Made by a program: the position numbers and the translations under genes. Below the pieces are notes generated by a model that had not been told where the DNA came from, ran no database searches, and worked only from the letters and a program-made list of their open reading frames with translations. Below, in pieces: positions 32,398 through 41,068 of a stretch of 64,000 nucleotides of DNA. How positions within the stretch are numbered: position 1 is the first letter of the stretch; each line of letters begins with the position of its first letter. The stretch comes from JAZSMJ01 sp045535815 (GTDB lineage: Bacteria; Bacillota; Clostridia; Oscillospirales; CAG-272): the NCBI GenBank assembly GCA_045535815.1, contig JAZSMJ010000066.1, positions 1-64,000 of the forward strand, given 5' to 3'.

Positions 32398-32799
32398 ATG
32401 CTGGAAATAAAACCGGTGCAGAGTGCCGATCAGCACGAGCAGGTATGCCGAGATTGCACAGTTGCATACGATGCGGACAATCTGTGCTATGCCGCTTATG
32501 AGGGCGAGCGACTTATAGGAATATCCGAATTCGTTATAAAGGGAAAATACGGATATATCCGCTCGCTGAAAAACGCAAACGGTGTGGACGACCTTGGGGC
32601 TTTGTTTATTGCCGCAAGAGCAACGCTCAACTTTATAGACCTTCATGGAGTGCACGAGGCATTTTTCGAGGCAGAGGACAGCTGTCCTGATGAGCGTTTT
32701 ATCAAATGGGTCGGTTTTTCAAAGGATGCCGAGGGCAGATGGTATATGGATTTGAACGGCTTTTTCGAAGAGCCCTGCAAGCACGAAAATAAAGAATAA
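32398..32799 (+). CDS. GNAT-like protein of unknown substrate
   Basis: This is 133 residues with AAGGAGAGATAGAT before the ATG. LCYAAYEGERLIGISEFVIK and GALFIAARATLNFIDLHGVH resemble beta-strand 4/helix 3 of acetyltransferase folds; the end is FIKWVGFSKDAEGRWYMDL, also in that style. The acetyl-CoA loop (Q/RxxGxG/A) is not recognisable, so activity is doubtful. It is co-transcribed with rluB. The family is not identified. Confidence 0.75.
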   Translation: MLEIKPVQSADQHEQVCRDCTVAYDADNLCYAAYEGERLIGISEFVIKGKYGYIRSLKNANGVDDLGALFIAARATLNFIDLHGVHEAFFEAEDSCPDERFIKWVGFSKDAEGRWYMDLNGFFEEPCKHENKE

Positions 32800-32803
32800 A
32801 AAT

Positions 32804-32846
32804 AAAAAGGACTTAGGCGTTATGATTTTGCTTCAGTCCTTTTTTC
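32804..32846 (+). terminator. terminator of the lon/lysA/scp...rluB block
   Basis: AAAAAGGACT (32804-32813) pairs with AGTCCTTTTT (32835-32844) around a 21-base loop. Confidence 0.65.
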
Positions 32847-32894
32847 GTCATTTTTTTATACTAATTTACCTTTTACAAGAGCAATTTCCACAAT

Positions 32895-32934
32895 CAAACA
32901 CAAGTGTTTGGTAATATTTGGCAGATATTACCAA
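32895..32934. promoter_or_regulatory. two overlapping inverted repeats upstream of spo0A
   Basis: CAAACAC AA GTGTTTG (32895-32910) and TTGGTAATAT TTGGCAG ATATTACCAA (32908-32934, 10/7/10) lie 110-150 bases before the spo0A start and share a few bases, so only one of two hairpins can form at a time. They could be operators or alternative RNA structures. No convincing 0A box was found. Confidence 0.55.
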
Positions 32935-33042
32935 GTTAACGGTGTTAATTTTGTTGTAATTTTTTATTCACAAACTATTGCAAAATATCCCAAAATATGG
33001 TAATATATTGGTGTAATAAAAATGAGACGGAGAGTGAAAGCG

Positions 33043-33819
33043 ATGGAACAGAACATACGGATACTTATAGCCGATGAAAATGCGGATTTCAGAAAAATAT
33101 GCCGTGATAATCTGACGGAACTTGGCTTTAAATATATTGAAGAGGCGGTAAACGGTGAGGATGCTCAGTATAAGATATCAAAGAGCCGTCCGGACGTTGT
33201 TCTTCTGGATATCTGGCTGTCAAGAATAGACACGGTCGAGGTCATACGTAATTCGAGAGCAAACATATCGCAAAGCGATATTCCTCCTGCGTTTATAGTA
33301 TATTCAATAGTAAACAATCAGAATATGTTCGGTGAAGCGACCGAGGCTGGCGCTGACTACTGTCTGTTAAAGCCGTTTGATTACAAGAGCCTTTCTGAGC
33401 GTATAAGAAGGGCAAATGCAGGCAGACTTCCGCAGAGCAAGGCTAAGTCTATGGGAGTGCAGGAAAACGATATCGAAACGCAGGTCACCAAGGTGATACA
33501 TCAGATAGGCGTTCCTGCTCATATAAAGGGATATCAGTATCTCAGAACTGCAATAATGATGACTATAGAGGATAACGATATAATCAATTCGGTAACCAAG
33601 ATACTCTATCCGTCGGTTGCGAAAAAGTATCAGACCACGTCGTCAAGAGTTGAGCGTGCGATACGTCATGCTATAGAGGTTGCGTGGGACAGAGGAGATA
33701 TCGACACCTTGAATTCCTATTTCGGATATACCATCCAGAACAACAGAGGCAAGCCCACGAACAGCGAGTTTATCGCTATGATTGCAGACAATCTTCGCTT
33801 GTCCAATAAATTATCTTAA
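33043..33819 (+). CDS. spo0A: sporulation master regulator Spo0A
   Basis: The start at ATG 33043 has GGAGAGTGAAAGCG upstream (an ATG at 33022 is less likely); 258 residues. The receiver domain has [18 protein letters not shown] (phospho-acceptor Asp) and CLLKPFDY (conserved Lys). One acidic-pocket Asp is replaced by Glu (ADEN for ADDN), and [12 protein letters not shown] differs from the usual IMPHLDG. The DNA-binding domain is well conserved: [34 protein letters not shown] and SNSEF-like [14 protein letters not shown]. It controls entry into sporulation. Monocistronic, between terminators. Confidence 0.95.
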   Translation: MEQNIRILIADENADFRKICRDNLTELGFKYIEEAVNGEDAQYKISKSRPDVVLLDIWLSRIDTVEVIRNSRANISQSDIPPAFIVYSIVNNQNMFGEATEAGADYCLLKPFDYKSLSERIRRANAGRLPQSKAKSMGVQENDIETQVTKVIHQIGVPAHIKGYQYLRTAIMMTIEDNDIINSVTKILYPSVAKKYQTTSSRVERAIRHAIEVAWDRGDIDTLNSYFGYTIQNNRGKPTNSEFIAMIADNLRLSNKLS

Positions 33820-33858
33820 GCGTACCCGTTTAATCATCCATATATTTCCATTAAAGAG

Positions 33859-33889
33859 AAAAAACGCCTTCCCCGAGGCGTTTTTTCTC
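33859..33889. terminator. bidirectional terminator between spo0A and the carboxypeptidase
   Basis: AAAAAACGCCT (33859-33869), short loop, AGGCGTTTTTT (33876-33886), with T-runs on both strands. Confidence 0.9.
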
Positions 33890-33897
33890 TTTTGGAT

Positions 33898-35025
33898 TTA
33901 TTCTATTCCGAGATAATGGTTATAGATGGTGAAGGCATCGATTATGGGATATGTAACGTCGGTACCTGCGCCGAAGGTGACCAGGATATATTCCTTGCCG
34001 TCATATGATGCGAGAGATGCAAGGCATCTTCCTGCCTCGGGCGTATAGCCGGTCTTACCGCCTATCAGTATCTGATTGTCGTAGCCTGCGGCGGTTATTG
34101 CGTTGAACATGGTGCTTCTGACCGTTATACCGTCGGGATGCTTATCCGTGCCCGTGCTCGAGTGTCTTGACGAGGTGAACAGATTTCTGAAAAGCTCGTT
34201 ATTCAGAGAATATTTCAAAAGGGTGTATATATCGTAGGTGGTTGTGTAGAGCTGCTCGTTATGAAGCCCCGTGCAGTTGGTGAAATGGGTATCTTCCATT
34301 CCCAGCTCCTTCGCTTTGGCGTTCATCATGTCTGCAAACTGAGCCTCGGTGCCTGCCACGTACTGTGCAAGCGCAAGCGCCGCATCTGCTCCGGAGGGAA
34401 GCATCATTCCGTAAAGAAGCTCGTATATCGATACGGTTTCTCCCGGCAAATATCCGGAGGTTACGGCATTTTCTGCCGTCGTATAGTCGTAGATAGCAGC
34501 GTCAAGCGTAATAACGTCGTGAATATCTTCGATGTTTTCTATGGCTATTATGGCGGTCATTATCTTTGTAACGGAAGCGGGATATGCTATCTCGGCGCTG
34601 TTTTTACCTGCCATTATGACGTTATCAGTCAGATTTACAAGCAAAACGTTGTGGCTGTATACGTCAACCTCAAGTGATTCGGGAGCCTCAGAGTGGTCTA
34701 TATGCTGCTCGGTCTCATCGGTGTCAGAGCTTTCAAGATCTGATACGTCCGAGCTCTCAAGCTCTTGCTTTGTATTATCGGTATCGGAGATTTCTTCCGA
34801 GCCTGCGCTTTCCTGCGATGAGTCAGAGCTTTCGCTTCCTTCGGCTTGCTCTGTCTGATCAGCAGGGCGGTCGAATATATCAAGTCTTGTATCCTCGGAG
34901 ATAATATAGGTCTTTACTGCCCATACCGCAAGGACGATAAGTGCGGCAACCAATATGTAAGTGAGGCAGGACTTGAAGCCACAGCCTATCTCACGTTTTC
35001 TTCTTCTGTTTTTTGATTTATTCAT
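33898..35025 (-). CDS. D-alanyl-D-alanine carboxypeptidase with acidic Ser-rich linker
   Basis: The start at ATG 35025 lies inside the end of the upstream recombinase gene (8-base overlap); further ATGs at 35031 and 35067 are possible. 375 residues. Basic N-terminus, one membrane helix (about 20-40, LTYILVAALIVLAVWAV), and a Ser/Asp/Glu-rich linker to residue about 110 (SSDSSQESAGSEEISDTDNT). The S11 peptidase domain has YPASVTKIMTAII, MMLPSGADAALAL (SGA in place of SxN) and IGGKTGYTPEAG. It is membrane-anchored, with the linker spanning the wall-proximal space. Coupling to a Xer-type gene is unusual. Confidence 0.9.
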   Translation of the reverse strand: MNKSKNRRRKREIGCGFKSCLTYILVAALIVLAVWAVKTYIISEDTRLDIFDRPADQTEQAEGSESSDSSQESAGSEEISDTDNTKQELESSDVSDLESSDTDETEQHIDHSEAPESLEVDVYSHNVLLVNLTDNVIMAGKNSAEIAYPASVTKIMTAIIAIENIEDIHDVITLDAAIYDYTTAENAVTSGYLPGETVSIYELLYGMMLPSGADAALALAQYVAGTEAQFADMMNAKAKELGMEDTHFTNCTGLHNEQLYTTTYDIYTLLKYSLNNELFRNLFTSSRHSSTGTDKHPDGITVRSTMFNAITAAGYDNQILIGGKTGYTPEAGRCLASLASYDGKEYILVTFGAGTDVTYPIIDAFTIYNHYLGIE

Positions 35026-36037
35026 CTTCATCTTCCTTTTTTGCTTTATTGGACTGCGATGCGGCACTCACGTTTGCAAGAGGATTATTTTGGATCGCCT
35101 CTTCCATATTTTTATCGCTGACGTGTGTGTATATCTGGGTGGTGTTGAGCTGCTCGTGCCCGAGGATGTCCTTAAGCACACGCACGTCTACCTTTCCCGT
35201 CTGATACATAAGGGTAGCGGCAGTATGTCTGAGCTTATGTACCGAATAATGCTTATATTCGAGCCCTGCAGCCTTAAGATATTTATATACCATAGTCTGC
35301 ACCGTCTGTCTGCCTACTCTTTTATGAAGTCGGCTTATAAACAGTGCGTTTTTATCCTTTATTTCGACGTCAAGCGCCCTTTCTGCAAGATATGCTCTCA
35401 AAGCCTCCTTGCAGGCATCGTTCAGATATACTATACGTTCCTTGCTGCCCTTACCGATAACTCTCAGCGAGCGCAGATCTCTGTCCATGTCGCTCAGGTT
35501 TATACCAACCAGCTCGGAAAGTCGCATTCCGCAGTTGAGAAACAGCGTAAGGATCGCATAATCACGCACTCGTGATTTTGATTCGGTATCACTCTGCACC
35601 GCCCCCAGCAGAGAAAGGCTTTCATCTACCGAAAGATACTTGGGAAGCGATTGCTTTATCGTGGGCGACTCCCAATCCTTTACGGGATTGTCTTCAAGGC
35701 GCCGTGTTTTCACCGTCAGATATTTATAAAAGCTTTTCAGTGCCGACAGCTTTCTTGCACGTGCACGTGCTTTGTTCATACGCACGTTTGCGGTATACGC
35801 AAAGAATTCGTATATCTCCTCGCTTGTGATACCGCCTATATAATCAACGTCCACGTCGGAAGTATCTATTTTATCGAAATCCTCGCCTATAGTTTCGCTT
35901 CCGCTTCTGAAGGCTTTGATATATCTGAAAAACAGCTCAAGATCCTGCTCGTACTGAGCTATTGTCTTGGGTGAACGGTTGAGCTGAACTCTGAGATATG
36001 TAGAAAAATCCCTGACGGGTCTTGGAAGATCCTTCAA
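35018..36037 (-). CDS. tyrosine recombinase, XerC/XerD type
   Basis: This is 339 residues. It has an N-terminal SAM-like core-binding domain (SPKTIAQYEQDLELFFRYIK) and a catalytic domain with NCGMRLSELVGI (Arg), KGSKERIVYL (Lys), HKLRHTAATLMYQTG (HxxR), LGHEQLNTTQIYTHV (His and Tyr nucleophile). It is longer than standard Xer (about 300) because of an insert near residue 60 (SETIGEDFDKIDTSDVDVDY) and a charged tail. It could be the chromosome-dimer resolvase of this organism; the coupled cell-wall gene downstream argues for a housekeeping role rather than a mobile-element integrase. Confidence 0.92.
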   Translation of the reverse strand: MKDLPRPVRDFSTYLRVQLNRSPKTIAQYEQDLELFFRYIKAFRSGSETIGEDFDKIDTSDVDVDYIGGITSEEIYEFFAYTANVRMNKARARARKLSALKSFYKYLTVKTRRLEDNPVKDWESPTIKQSLPKYLSVDESLSLLGAVQSDTESKSRVRDYAILTLFLNCGMRLSELVGINLSDMDRDLRSLRVIGKGSKERIVYLNDACKEALRAYLAERALDVEIKDKNALFISRLHKRVGRQTVQTMVYKYLKAAGLEYKHYSVHKLRHTAATLMYQTGKVDVRVLKDILGHEQLNTTQIYTHVSDKNMEEAIQNNPLANVSAASQSNKAKKEDEDE

Positions 36038-36152
36038 AAAAAACGCCTCTTTTCCGTATATTGCTCAATCTTTACTTTTTCTTGTATCTTTGTTAATAAT
36101 TTTTAATGTAAAATTATAATACATAAGATAGGTAATTTAAACGAGGAAAAAC

Positions 36153-36710
36153 ATGAACTTTATAAAAGAAAATTCAAGAACTATCACGTCTATGGTTGCA
36201 AATCAGATCGGTATGACCGTATTCGGTCTGGTGCTCTCTATGGCTACACATACGAACGAGACCATATTCCTTCTGACCAGCGTGTTCGCTATCGGTCTTT
36301 ATATGGTGCTTCTGTATATGCTCACCTGGGAGGTCGGTGCAAAGGACAGCGTCCGCATAAGTGGCGGAAGAATGTCTCCGATGCCTTTAAAGGGACTTTA
36401 TCTTTCCCTGGTTGCCAACTCAGTAAATATAATTCTTGCAATAATGCTTAATATAGGTTATATTGCCGGTGGTGCATCTGATGCTTCTGCAGAGTGGGCG
36501 AGCAACCTTTATCATATCCCGATGATGATCGCCAGTGCCATTCAGGGAATGTACGCAGGCGTGAGATATGTATTTATGCCCCAAAATCCCCTTGCATATA
36601 TTTTGATGGTAGTTCCTGCACTTGCAGTCTGTGCGCTGGGATATTATCTCGGCTCTATCGAAAGATCCATCAGCGGTATGCTTGGAATTCGCAAAAATAA
36701 AAAAGATTGA
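36153..36710 (+). CDS. conserved membrane protein of unknown function
   Basis: This is 185 residues with four to five transmembrane helices (GMTVFGLVLSM, FLLTSVFAIGLYMVLLYML, GLYLSLVANSVNIILAIML, PLAYILMVVPALAVCALGYY) and a short basic C-terminus (RKNKKD). A conserved-looking loop SPMPLKGLYLSLVAN lies between helices 2 and 3. I do not recognise the family. It is divergent from the recombinase and followed by the amidase gene. Confidence 0.8.
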   Translation: MNFIKENSRTITSMVANQIGMTVFGLVLSMATHTNETIFLLTSVFAIGLYMVLLYMLTWEVGAKDSVRISGGRMSPMPLKGLYLSLVANSVNIILAIMLNIGYIAGGASDASAEWASNLYHIPMMIASAIQGMYAGVRYVFMPQNPLAYILMVVPALAVCALGYYLGSIERSISGMLGIRKNKKD

Positions 36711-36783
36711 TCCAAAGGCGTAATTTCTTTTGCGGTATTTTTATATAAATGATTATGTAAAATACCAAAGAAGGAGTGACGCC

Positions 36784-37539
36784 TTGAAAAAATTCTCTGT
36801 ATTTGCCTTTAAATTTACCGTACTGTCTATTATTTTAGCATTTTCGGCTCTTTTTTGCAATCACTATTTTATTAATTATGTATTAATTTCGTCTGAGGAG
36901 GCCTCGGATATTCAGGAAGAGCCTGCCGTGCAGGGCAGAGTGATAGTGATAGATGCAGGGCACGGCGGAATGGACGGAGGAACTTCGTCAGGCGAAGGAG
37001 TTCTCGAAAAGGATCTGAATCTCGATATATCAAAAACTCTCTCCTCTCTTCTTAAGCTTTGCGGATACGATACCGTGCTTACGAGAGACGGAGATTATAT
37101 GCTTACGGGCGATTCTTCTGCAAAAAAGAAGATGCAGGATCTTCGGGGAAGGCTTGATATTGCTCAGTCGTATGAGGACTGTGTTTTGGTTAGCATACAT
37201 ATGAACTATTTTCCGCAAGAGAGCTGTCGTGGGATTCAGATATACTATTCGCCAAACCGAACCGAAAGCAAGGATATTGCAGAGCGTGTGATGACAGACG
37301 TGAGGCAGTATCTTCAACCGGATAACGAAAGGCAGACAAAGTCTGCGGATTCGTCAATTTTTCTGCTTAAAAGAATTCAAAGACCGGCAATTCTTATCGA
37401 ATGCGGTTTTTTATCAAATAACGAGGAGGCCTCTCTTCTGAATACCGACGGATACAGAGATAAGCTGTGCGCGGTATTTTGCTCCTCTCTCTCAGCTTTA
37501 TTATGCGAGAGCGAGAGCTTGCAGGAGGGGACGGCATAA
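36784..37539 (+). CDS. N-acetylmuramoyl-L-alanine amidase (CwlD-like)
   Basis: The start is taken as TTG 36784 because AAGGAGTGACGCC precedes it; an upstream in-frame codon lacks a ribosome site. 251 residues. A signal anchor (about 5-30) is followed by VIVIDAGHGGMDGGTSSGEG (zinc His and Glu region), VLTRDGDYML, VSIHMNYFPQESCRGIQIYY (second His) and AILIECGFLSNNEEASLL (catalytic Glu). SIHMN replaces the usual SIHAN or SIHLN. It makes muramic-lactam precursors in the spore cortex if it is true CwlD. Its end lies 26 bases before radA. Confidence 0.9.
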   Translation: MKKFSVFAFKFTVLSIILAFSALFCNHYFINYVLISSEEASDIQEEPAVQGRVIVIDAGHGGMDGGTSSGEGVLEKDLNLDISKTLSSLLKLCGYDTVLTRDGDYMLTGDSSAKKKMQDLRGRLDIAQSYEDCVLVSIHMNYFPQESCRGIQIYYSPNRTESKDIAERVMTDVRQYLQPDNERQTKSADSSIFLLKRIQRPAILIECGFLSNNEEASLLNTDGYRDKLCAVFCSSLSALLCESESLQEGTA

Positions 37540-37565
37540 AATTCAAACTGTTAAGGAGCGTCATT

Positions 37566-38945
37566 GTGAAAACGGCAAAGAGTGTGTTTATTTGTTCCGA
37601 GTGCGGATATCAGTCAGCCAAGTGGGTAGGAAAATGCCAATCGTGTGGCTCGTGGAATACCATGGAGGAGACTGTGCTCTCTCCTGAGCCTTCGACAAAG
37701 CGTGCGTCAGTATCTGCCGTAACGTCGTATGCCCAGACCTTTGCTGAGCTTGAAACTCCCGAATATATGCGTGTTTCCACAGGTATGGGTGAGCTTGACA
37801 GAGTGCTTGGCGGAGGACTTGTCTCGGGCTCGGTAGTGCTTTTGTCGGGTGAGCCGGGTATAGGTAAATCGACCTTGCTTCTGCAGGTCCTTGCACTTAT
37901 CGGTGAGGAGCACAGCGTGCTCTATATATCGGGTGAGGAATCAAGAGGTCAGCTCAAAATGAGAGCTCAAAGACTTGATATCAAGGGAGACGGGATATAC
38001 GTCTTTACCGAGACCAATATCGATTCCATATTAAGCGAGATAGACAGACTTCATCCCGAGATAGTTATAATAGACTCTATACAGACCATGTATACCGATT
38101 CAGCAAGCTCGGTTCCCGGAAGCATAACGCAGGTAAAGGAATCTGCCTCTCGCATTATGGGCAAGGCAAAAAACGACGGTATATCCGTTATTATGGTAGG
38201 CCACGTAAATAAAGAGGGCGGAATAGCAGGACCGAAGGTGCTTGAGCATATGGTCGATGCAGTGCTCTATTTTGAGGGTGAGCGTCAGCTTTCCTACCGC
38301 ATTATCAGAGCTGTGAAAAACAGATTCGGATCGACTAACGAAATAGGCGTCTTTGAAATGACCGATATGGGACTTACCGAGATACCGAATCCGTCAGAGA
38401 TGCTTTTGGCGGACAGACCTAAAAACGTTTCGGGTAACTGTGCCGTCTGCGTAATGGAGGGCTCACGCCCCGTTATAGCCGAGGTTCAGGCGCTTGCAAC
38501 ACCGACGGTATTCGTATCGCCCAAAAGAACCTCCAACGGCATTGATTATAACAGATTGTACCTTTTGCTTGCGGTTATGGAAAAACGTCTCGGACTTAAA
38601 TTTTCGACCTCTGACGTCTACGTAAACGTAGTAGGAGGCCTTCGTCTTGACGAGCCTGCCACGGATATTGCCATAATCCTTGCGCTGATATCCAGCCTCA
38701 AGGATATACCGCTGTCAGATGAGCTGATAGCAGTGGGCGAGATAGGTCTTGCAGGCGAGTTCAGAGCGGTATCGAATATAGAGCAGAGAATATCCGAATC
38801 GGCAAGACTCGGCTTTTCCAAGATAATAGTACCTAAGAGAAACTACGATAAGATAGTAAAGAAGAGTGCAGATCACGGCATAGAGGTCATACCTGCTAAA
38901 TCGATATTTGACGTGCTCAATCTTTGCTTCGGAAACAAAAAATAA
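37566..38945 (+). CDS. radA: DNA repair protein RadA
   Basis: The start is GTG 37566 with AAGGAGCGTCATT upstream; 459 residues. Zinc finger CSECGYQSAKWVGKCQSCGS, Walker A GEPGIGKSTL, the RadA-specific KNRFGSTNE motif, and a C-terminal Lon-like domain with EIGLAGEFRAV. It is a branch-migration helicase in homologous recombination. Confidence 0.96.
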   Translation: MKTAKSVFICSECGYQSAKWVGKCQSCGSWNTMEETVLSPEPSTKRASVSAVTSYAQTFAELETPEYMRVSTGMGELDRVLGGGLVSGSVVLLSGEPGIGKSTLLLQVLALIGEEHSVLYISGEESRGQLKMRAQRLDIKGDGIYVFTETNIDSILSEIDRLHPEIVIIDSIQTMYTDSASSVPGSITQVKESASRIMGKAKNDGISVIMVGHVNKEGGIAGPKVLEHMVDAVLYFEGERQLSYRIIRAVKNRFGSTNEIGVFEMTDMGLTEIPNPSEMLLADRPKNVSGNCAVCVMEGSRPVIAEVQALATPTVFVSPKRTSNGIDYNRLYLLLAVMEKRLGLKFSTSDVYVNVVGGLRLDEPATDIAIILALISSLKDIPLSDELIAVGEIGLAGEFRAVSNIEQRISESARLGFSKIIVPKRNYDKIVKKSADHGIEVIPAKSIFDVLNLCFGNKK

Positions 38946-38968
38946 TGACGAGGAAAATCCTCGTCATT
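38944..38968. terminator. terminator between radA and the Rrf2 gene
   Basis: AATGACGAGGA (38944-38954), AAA, TCCTCGTCATT (38958-38968), then TGTTTTTATTTG for radA. It lies between convergent genes. Confidence 0.8.
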
Positions 38969-38973
38969 TGTTT

Positions 38974-39402
38974 TTATTTGTCTGTTTTTCCTGACGTGCA
39001 GTCAAGCACCGACTGCATCGTTATGCCCGACAGCTTTTCGGCTATTATGCCGTTTATGTCGTCAAAAACGTGATAGAAGTAGCAGGAGGTCTTCATGCCC
39101 TCGCCGTGCGAGCACTCGAACCCGTCGCTAAGGCATTGGGATATGGTGATAGGACCCTCGATGGCTTCAACTATCTGCTTTAAGGTTATTTTATCGGGTG
39201 TGCCGTCAAGCGTGTATCCACCGTTTGCGCCCTTGTACGATTTTACAAGCCCTGCGCTCATCAGCTTGCGGAGTATCTTCAGCGAAAATCTCTGAGGCAC
39301 GCCTGCGGTATCTGCAATGGTTTTAGCATCGGAAATGCCTTCGCTTGAAGCGAGCATACTCATCATACGAAGGGCGTAATCCGTTTCCTTGGTAATTCTC
39401 AT
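38974..39402 (-). CDS. Rrf2-family regulator, probable iron-sulphur sensor
   Basis: This is 142 residues. The N-terminal winged helix MRITKETDYALRMMSMLASS, then AGVPQRFSLKILRKLMSAGL, is typical. Three Cys (QCLSDGFECSHGEGMKTSCY) sit in the region that binds a Fe-S cluster in IscR and NsrR. No isc/suf genes are adjacent, so the target is not clear from context. The upstream region (39440-39450) carries CCCCTAAGGGC, close to palindromic, near TATAAT on the minus strand, a possible autoregulatory site. Confidence 0.88.
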   Translation of the reverse strand: MRITKETDYALRMMSMLASSEGISDAKTIADTAGVPQRFSLKILRKLMSAGLVKSYKGANGGYTLDGTPDKITLKQIVEAIEGPITISQCLSDGFECSHGEGMKTSCYFYHVFDDINGIIAEKLSGITMQSVLDCTSGKTDK

Positions 39403-39502
39403 CTATATAAATTCCTTTGTTTTTATTTATAATATAATTATACCCCTAAGGGCTTTTTTTGTCAACGGCTCGGTTTGACAAAATGGGGAAATAGTGTTAA
39501 TA

Positions 39503-39523
39503 TTATTTCAATGCTTGAAATAA
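39503..39523 (+). promoter_or_regulatory. hairpin directly before the cca ribosome site
   Basis: TTATTTCAA TGC TTGAAATAA is a perfect 9/3/9 inverted repeat whose last AA abut the GGAGGG ribosome site at 39524-39529. It could modulate translation of cca or be an operator. Confidence 0.5.
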
Positions 39524-39536
39524 GGAGGGATATGCG

Positions 39537-40850
39537 TTGTTTGAGCTTGATTCAAGGGTAGAGCTTGTAATAGACAGACTTGAGCGAAACGGCTATGAAG
39601 CCTACGTCGTGGGCGGATGCGTCAGAGATTATATATCAGATAGACCGATAAACGATTGGGATATGACCACAAACGCATTGCCCGATGATATTATCAAGGC
39701 TTTTTCCGATAAAAAAACGGTGATGACAGGCGCACGCTTCGGCATGGTCACCGTTATAATTGACTCGCTTCCGATAGAGATAACCACCTTCAGAGCAGAG
39801 CAGGGATACAGTGATATGCGCCATCCCGATAGGGTGATATTCTCGGATAAGCTTGAGGACGATCTGTGCAGACGTGATCTTACCGTGAATTCAATGGCGT
39901 TTTCTCCGAAAAGAGGGATAGTGGATCTGTTTGGCGGATGCGACGATATAAAAAATAAGATAATACGTGCGGTAGGAGAAGCTGAGAAACGCTTCTCGGA
40001 GGATCCGCTTCGGATAATGCGTGCGCTCCGCTTTGCCTCGGTGCTCGGCTTTGAAATAGAAGAAAAAACCAAAGAGGCAATAATGTCAAACGCCCATCTT
40101 CTCTCTGCCGTTTCGGCTGAGAGGATATTTACCGAGCTTAAAAAGCTCCTGTGCGGAGTCGGTGCAGGTGAAGTTCTTGTAAAATACGCAAGGGCGCTTT
40201 ATCCAATCCTTCCCGAGCTTGAGGCAATGAACGGATTTGAACAGCATAATTATCACCATATATACGACGTGATTACCCACACCGCAAAGGTGGTGGATAA
40301 TACACCACCAGAGCCTCATTTAAGGCTTTGTGCGCTCTTTCACGATATGGGCAAGCCTCACTGCTTTTCGATAGATGCAAACGGCGTAGGGCATTTTTAC
40401 GGTCATGCAGGCATAAGCGCACAAATGGCTGACGAGGTGCTGAGAAGGCTCAAGAGCGACAATAAAACACGTGAGAGCGTGGTGTCGCTTGTAAAAAGGC
40501 ACGACACACCGATAGAAGCGGATAAGAAGAGCGTTTCTAAATATATATCAAAGCTCGGAAAGCAGGGATTTTACAATCTCGTAGCTCTTATGAGAGCCGA
40601 CTGCTTAGGACTTGCACCGCAGTTTCATAAAAGGCTGGAGCACTATAAAAGGCTTGAGCAGATAGCAGATGAAGCGTCGGATGCCGAAATATCCCCGATA
40701 AAAGCTCTCGCTATAAACGGAAACGATCTGATAGAGCTCGGCTACAAGGGCAAGGAAATAGGCAACGCTCTAAAAGAGCTTTCAGAAGCGGTCTTATCGG
40801 AAAAGGTCGAAAACGAAAAATCAAAGCTAATTGAATATCTGAAAAGATAA
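39537..40850 (+). CDS. cca: CCA tRNA nucleotidyltransferase
   Basis: The start is TTG 39537, seven bases after AAGGAGGG; no ATG is available in frame. 437 residues. AYVVGGCVRDYISDRPINDW (nucleotidyltransferase motif A), DWDMTTNA, RRDLTVNSMA and EDPLRIMRALRFASVLGFEI (motif B-D region), then an HD-domain-like segment (LCALFHDMGKPH) in the C-terminal half. It adds or repairs the 3' CCA of tRNAs; the HD segment suggests phosphohydrolase activity as in Gram-negative CCA enzymes. Confidence 0.93.
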   Translation: MFELDSRVELVIDRLERNGYEAYVVGGCVRDYISDRPINDWDMTTNALPDDIIKAFSDKKTVMTGARFGMVTVIIDSLPIEITTFRAEQGYSDMRHPDRVIFSDKLEDDLCRRDLTVNSMAFSPKRGIVDLFGGCDDIKNKIIRAVGEAEKRFSEDPLRIMRALRFASVLGFEIEEKTKEAIMSNAHLLSAVSAERIFTELKKLLCGVGAGEVLVKYARALYPILPELEAMNGFEQHNYHHIYDVITHTAKVVDNTPPEPHLRLCALFHDMGKPHCFSIDANGVGHFYGHAGISAQMADEVLRRLKSDNKTRESVVSLVKRHDTPIEADKKSVSKYISKLGKQGFYNLVALMRADCLGLAPQFHKRLEHYKRLEQIADEASDAEISPIKALAINGNDLIELGYKGKEIGNALKELSEAVLSEKVENEKSKLIEYLKR

Positions 40851-40874
40851 AAAACTCCCGAAAGGGAGTTTATT
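40851..40874 (+). terminator. terminator of cca
   Basis: AAACTCCC GAAA GGGAGTTT (40852-40871), then ATT. Confidence 0.8.
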
Positions 40875-40875
40875 C

Positions 40876-40952
40876 GTAGGGCGGGGGCTTGCTCCCGCCG
40901 AAAACAAGCGATATAGCTGAAGGAAACGGCGGGAGATAAACCCCCGCCCTAC
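40876..40952. repeat. 77-bp nested inverted repeat, probable genomic interspersed repeat
   Basis: GTAGGGCGGGGG (40876-40887) and CCCCCGCCCTAC (40941-40952) are perfect 12-bp ends. Inside, CTCCCGCCG (40892-40900) pairs with CGGCGGGAG (40927-40935). The GC-rich composition differs from the surroundings. Repeats of this kind are recalled from intergenic regions of related Clostridia; copy number cannot be judged from one window. Confidence 0.75.
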
Positions 40953-40955
40953 AAC

Positions 40956-40990
40956 AAAAGGAGTACGAGCAAAATGTTCGTACTCCTTTT
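40956..40990. terminator. strong bidirectional hairpin with T-run
   Basis: AAAAGGAGTACGA (40956-40968), 9-base loop, TCGTACTCCTTTT (40978-40990). Placed 4 bases after the repeat at 40876-40952. It terminates transcription from either side. Confidence 0.7.
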
Positions 40991-41068
40991 CACACGTCTT
41001 GCTATGCAAGGTATAATGTGTTACATCTTTTAGGCATACTGTCGGGCGGTAAGATAGCATCGCCCTAT

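Noticed and set aside
34961..35575. 204-codon frame antisense to the recombinase and carboxypeptidase
   Set aside because: Hydrophobic, Cys-rich translation typical of the complement of a real gene; both genes opposite it have strong motifs.
35018..36037. Integrase of a mobile element
   Set aside because: No element genes, attachment repeats or excisionase nearby; Xer-like length and coupling to a housekeeping cell-wall gene fit a chromosomal role better.
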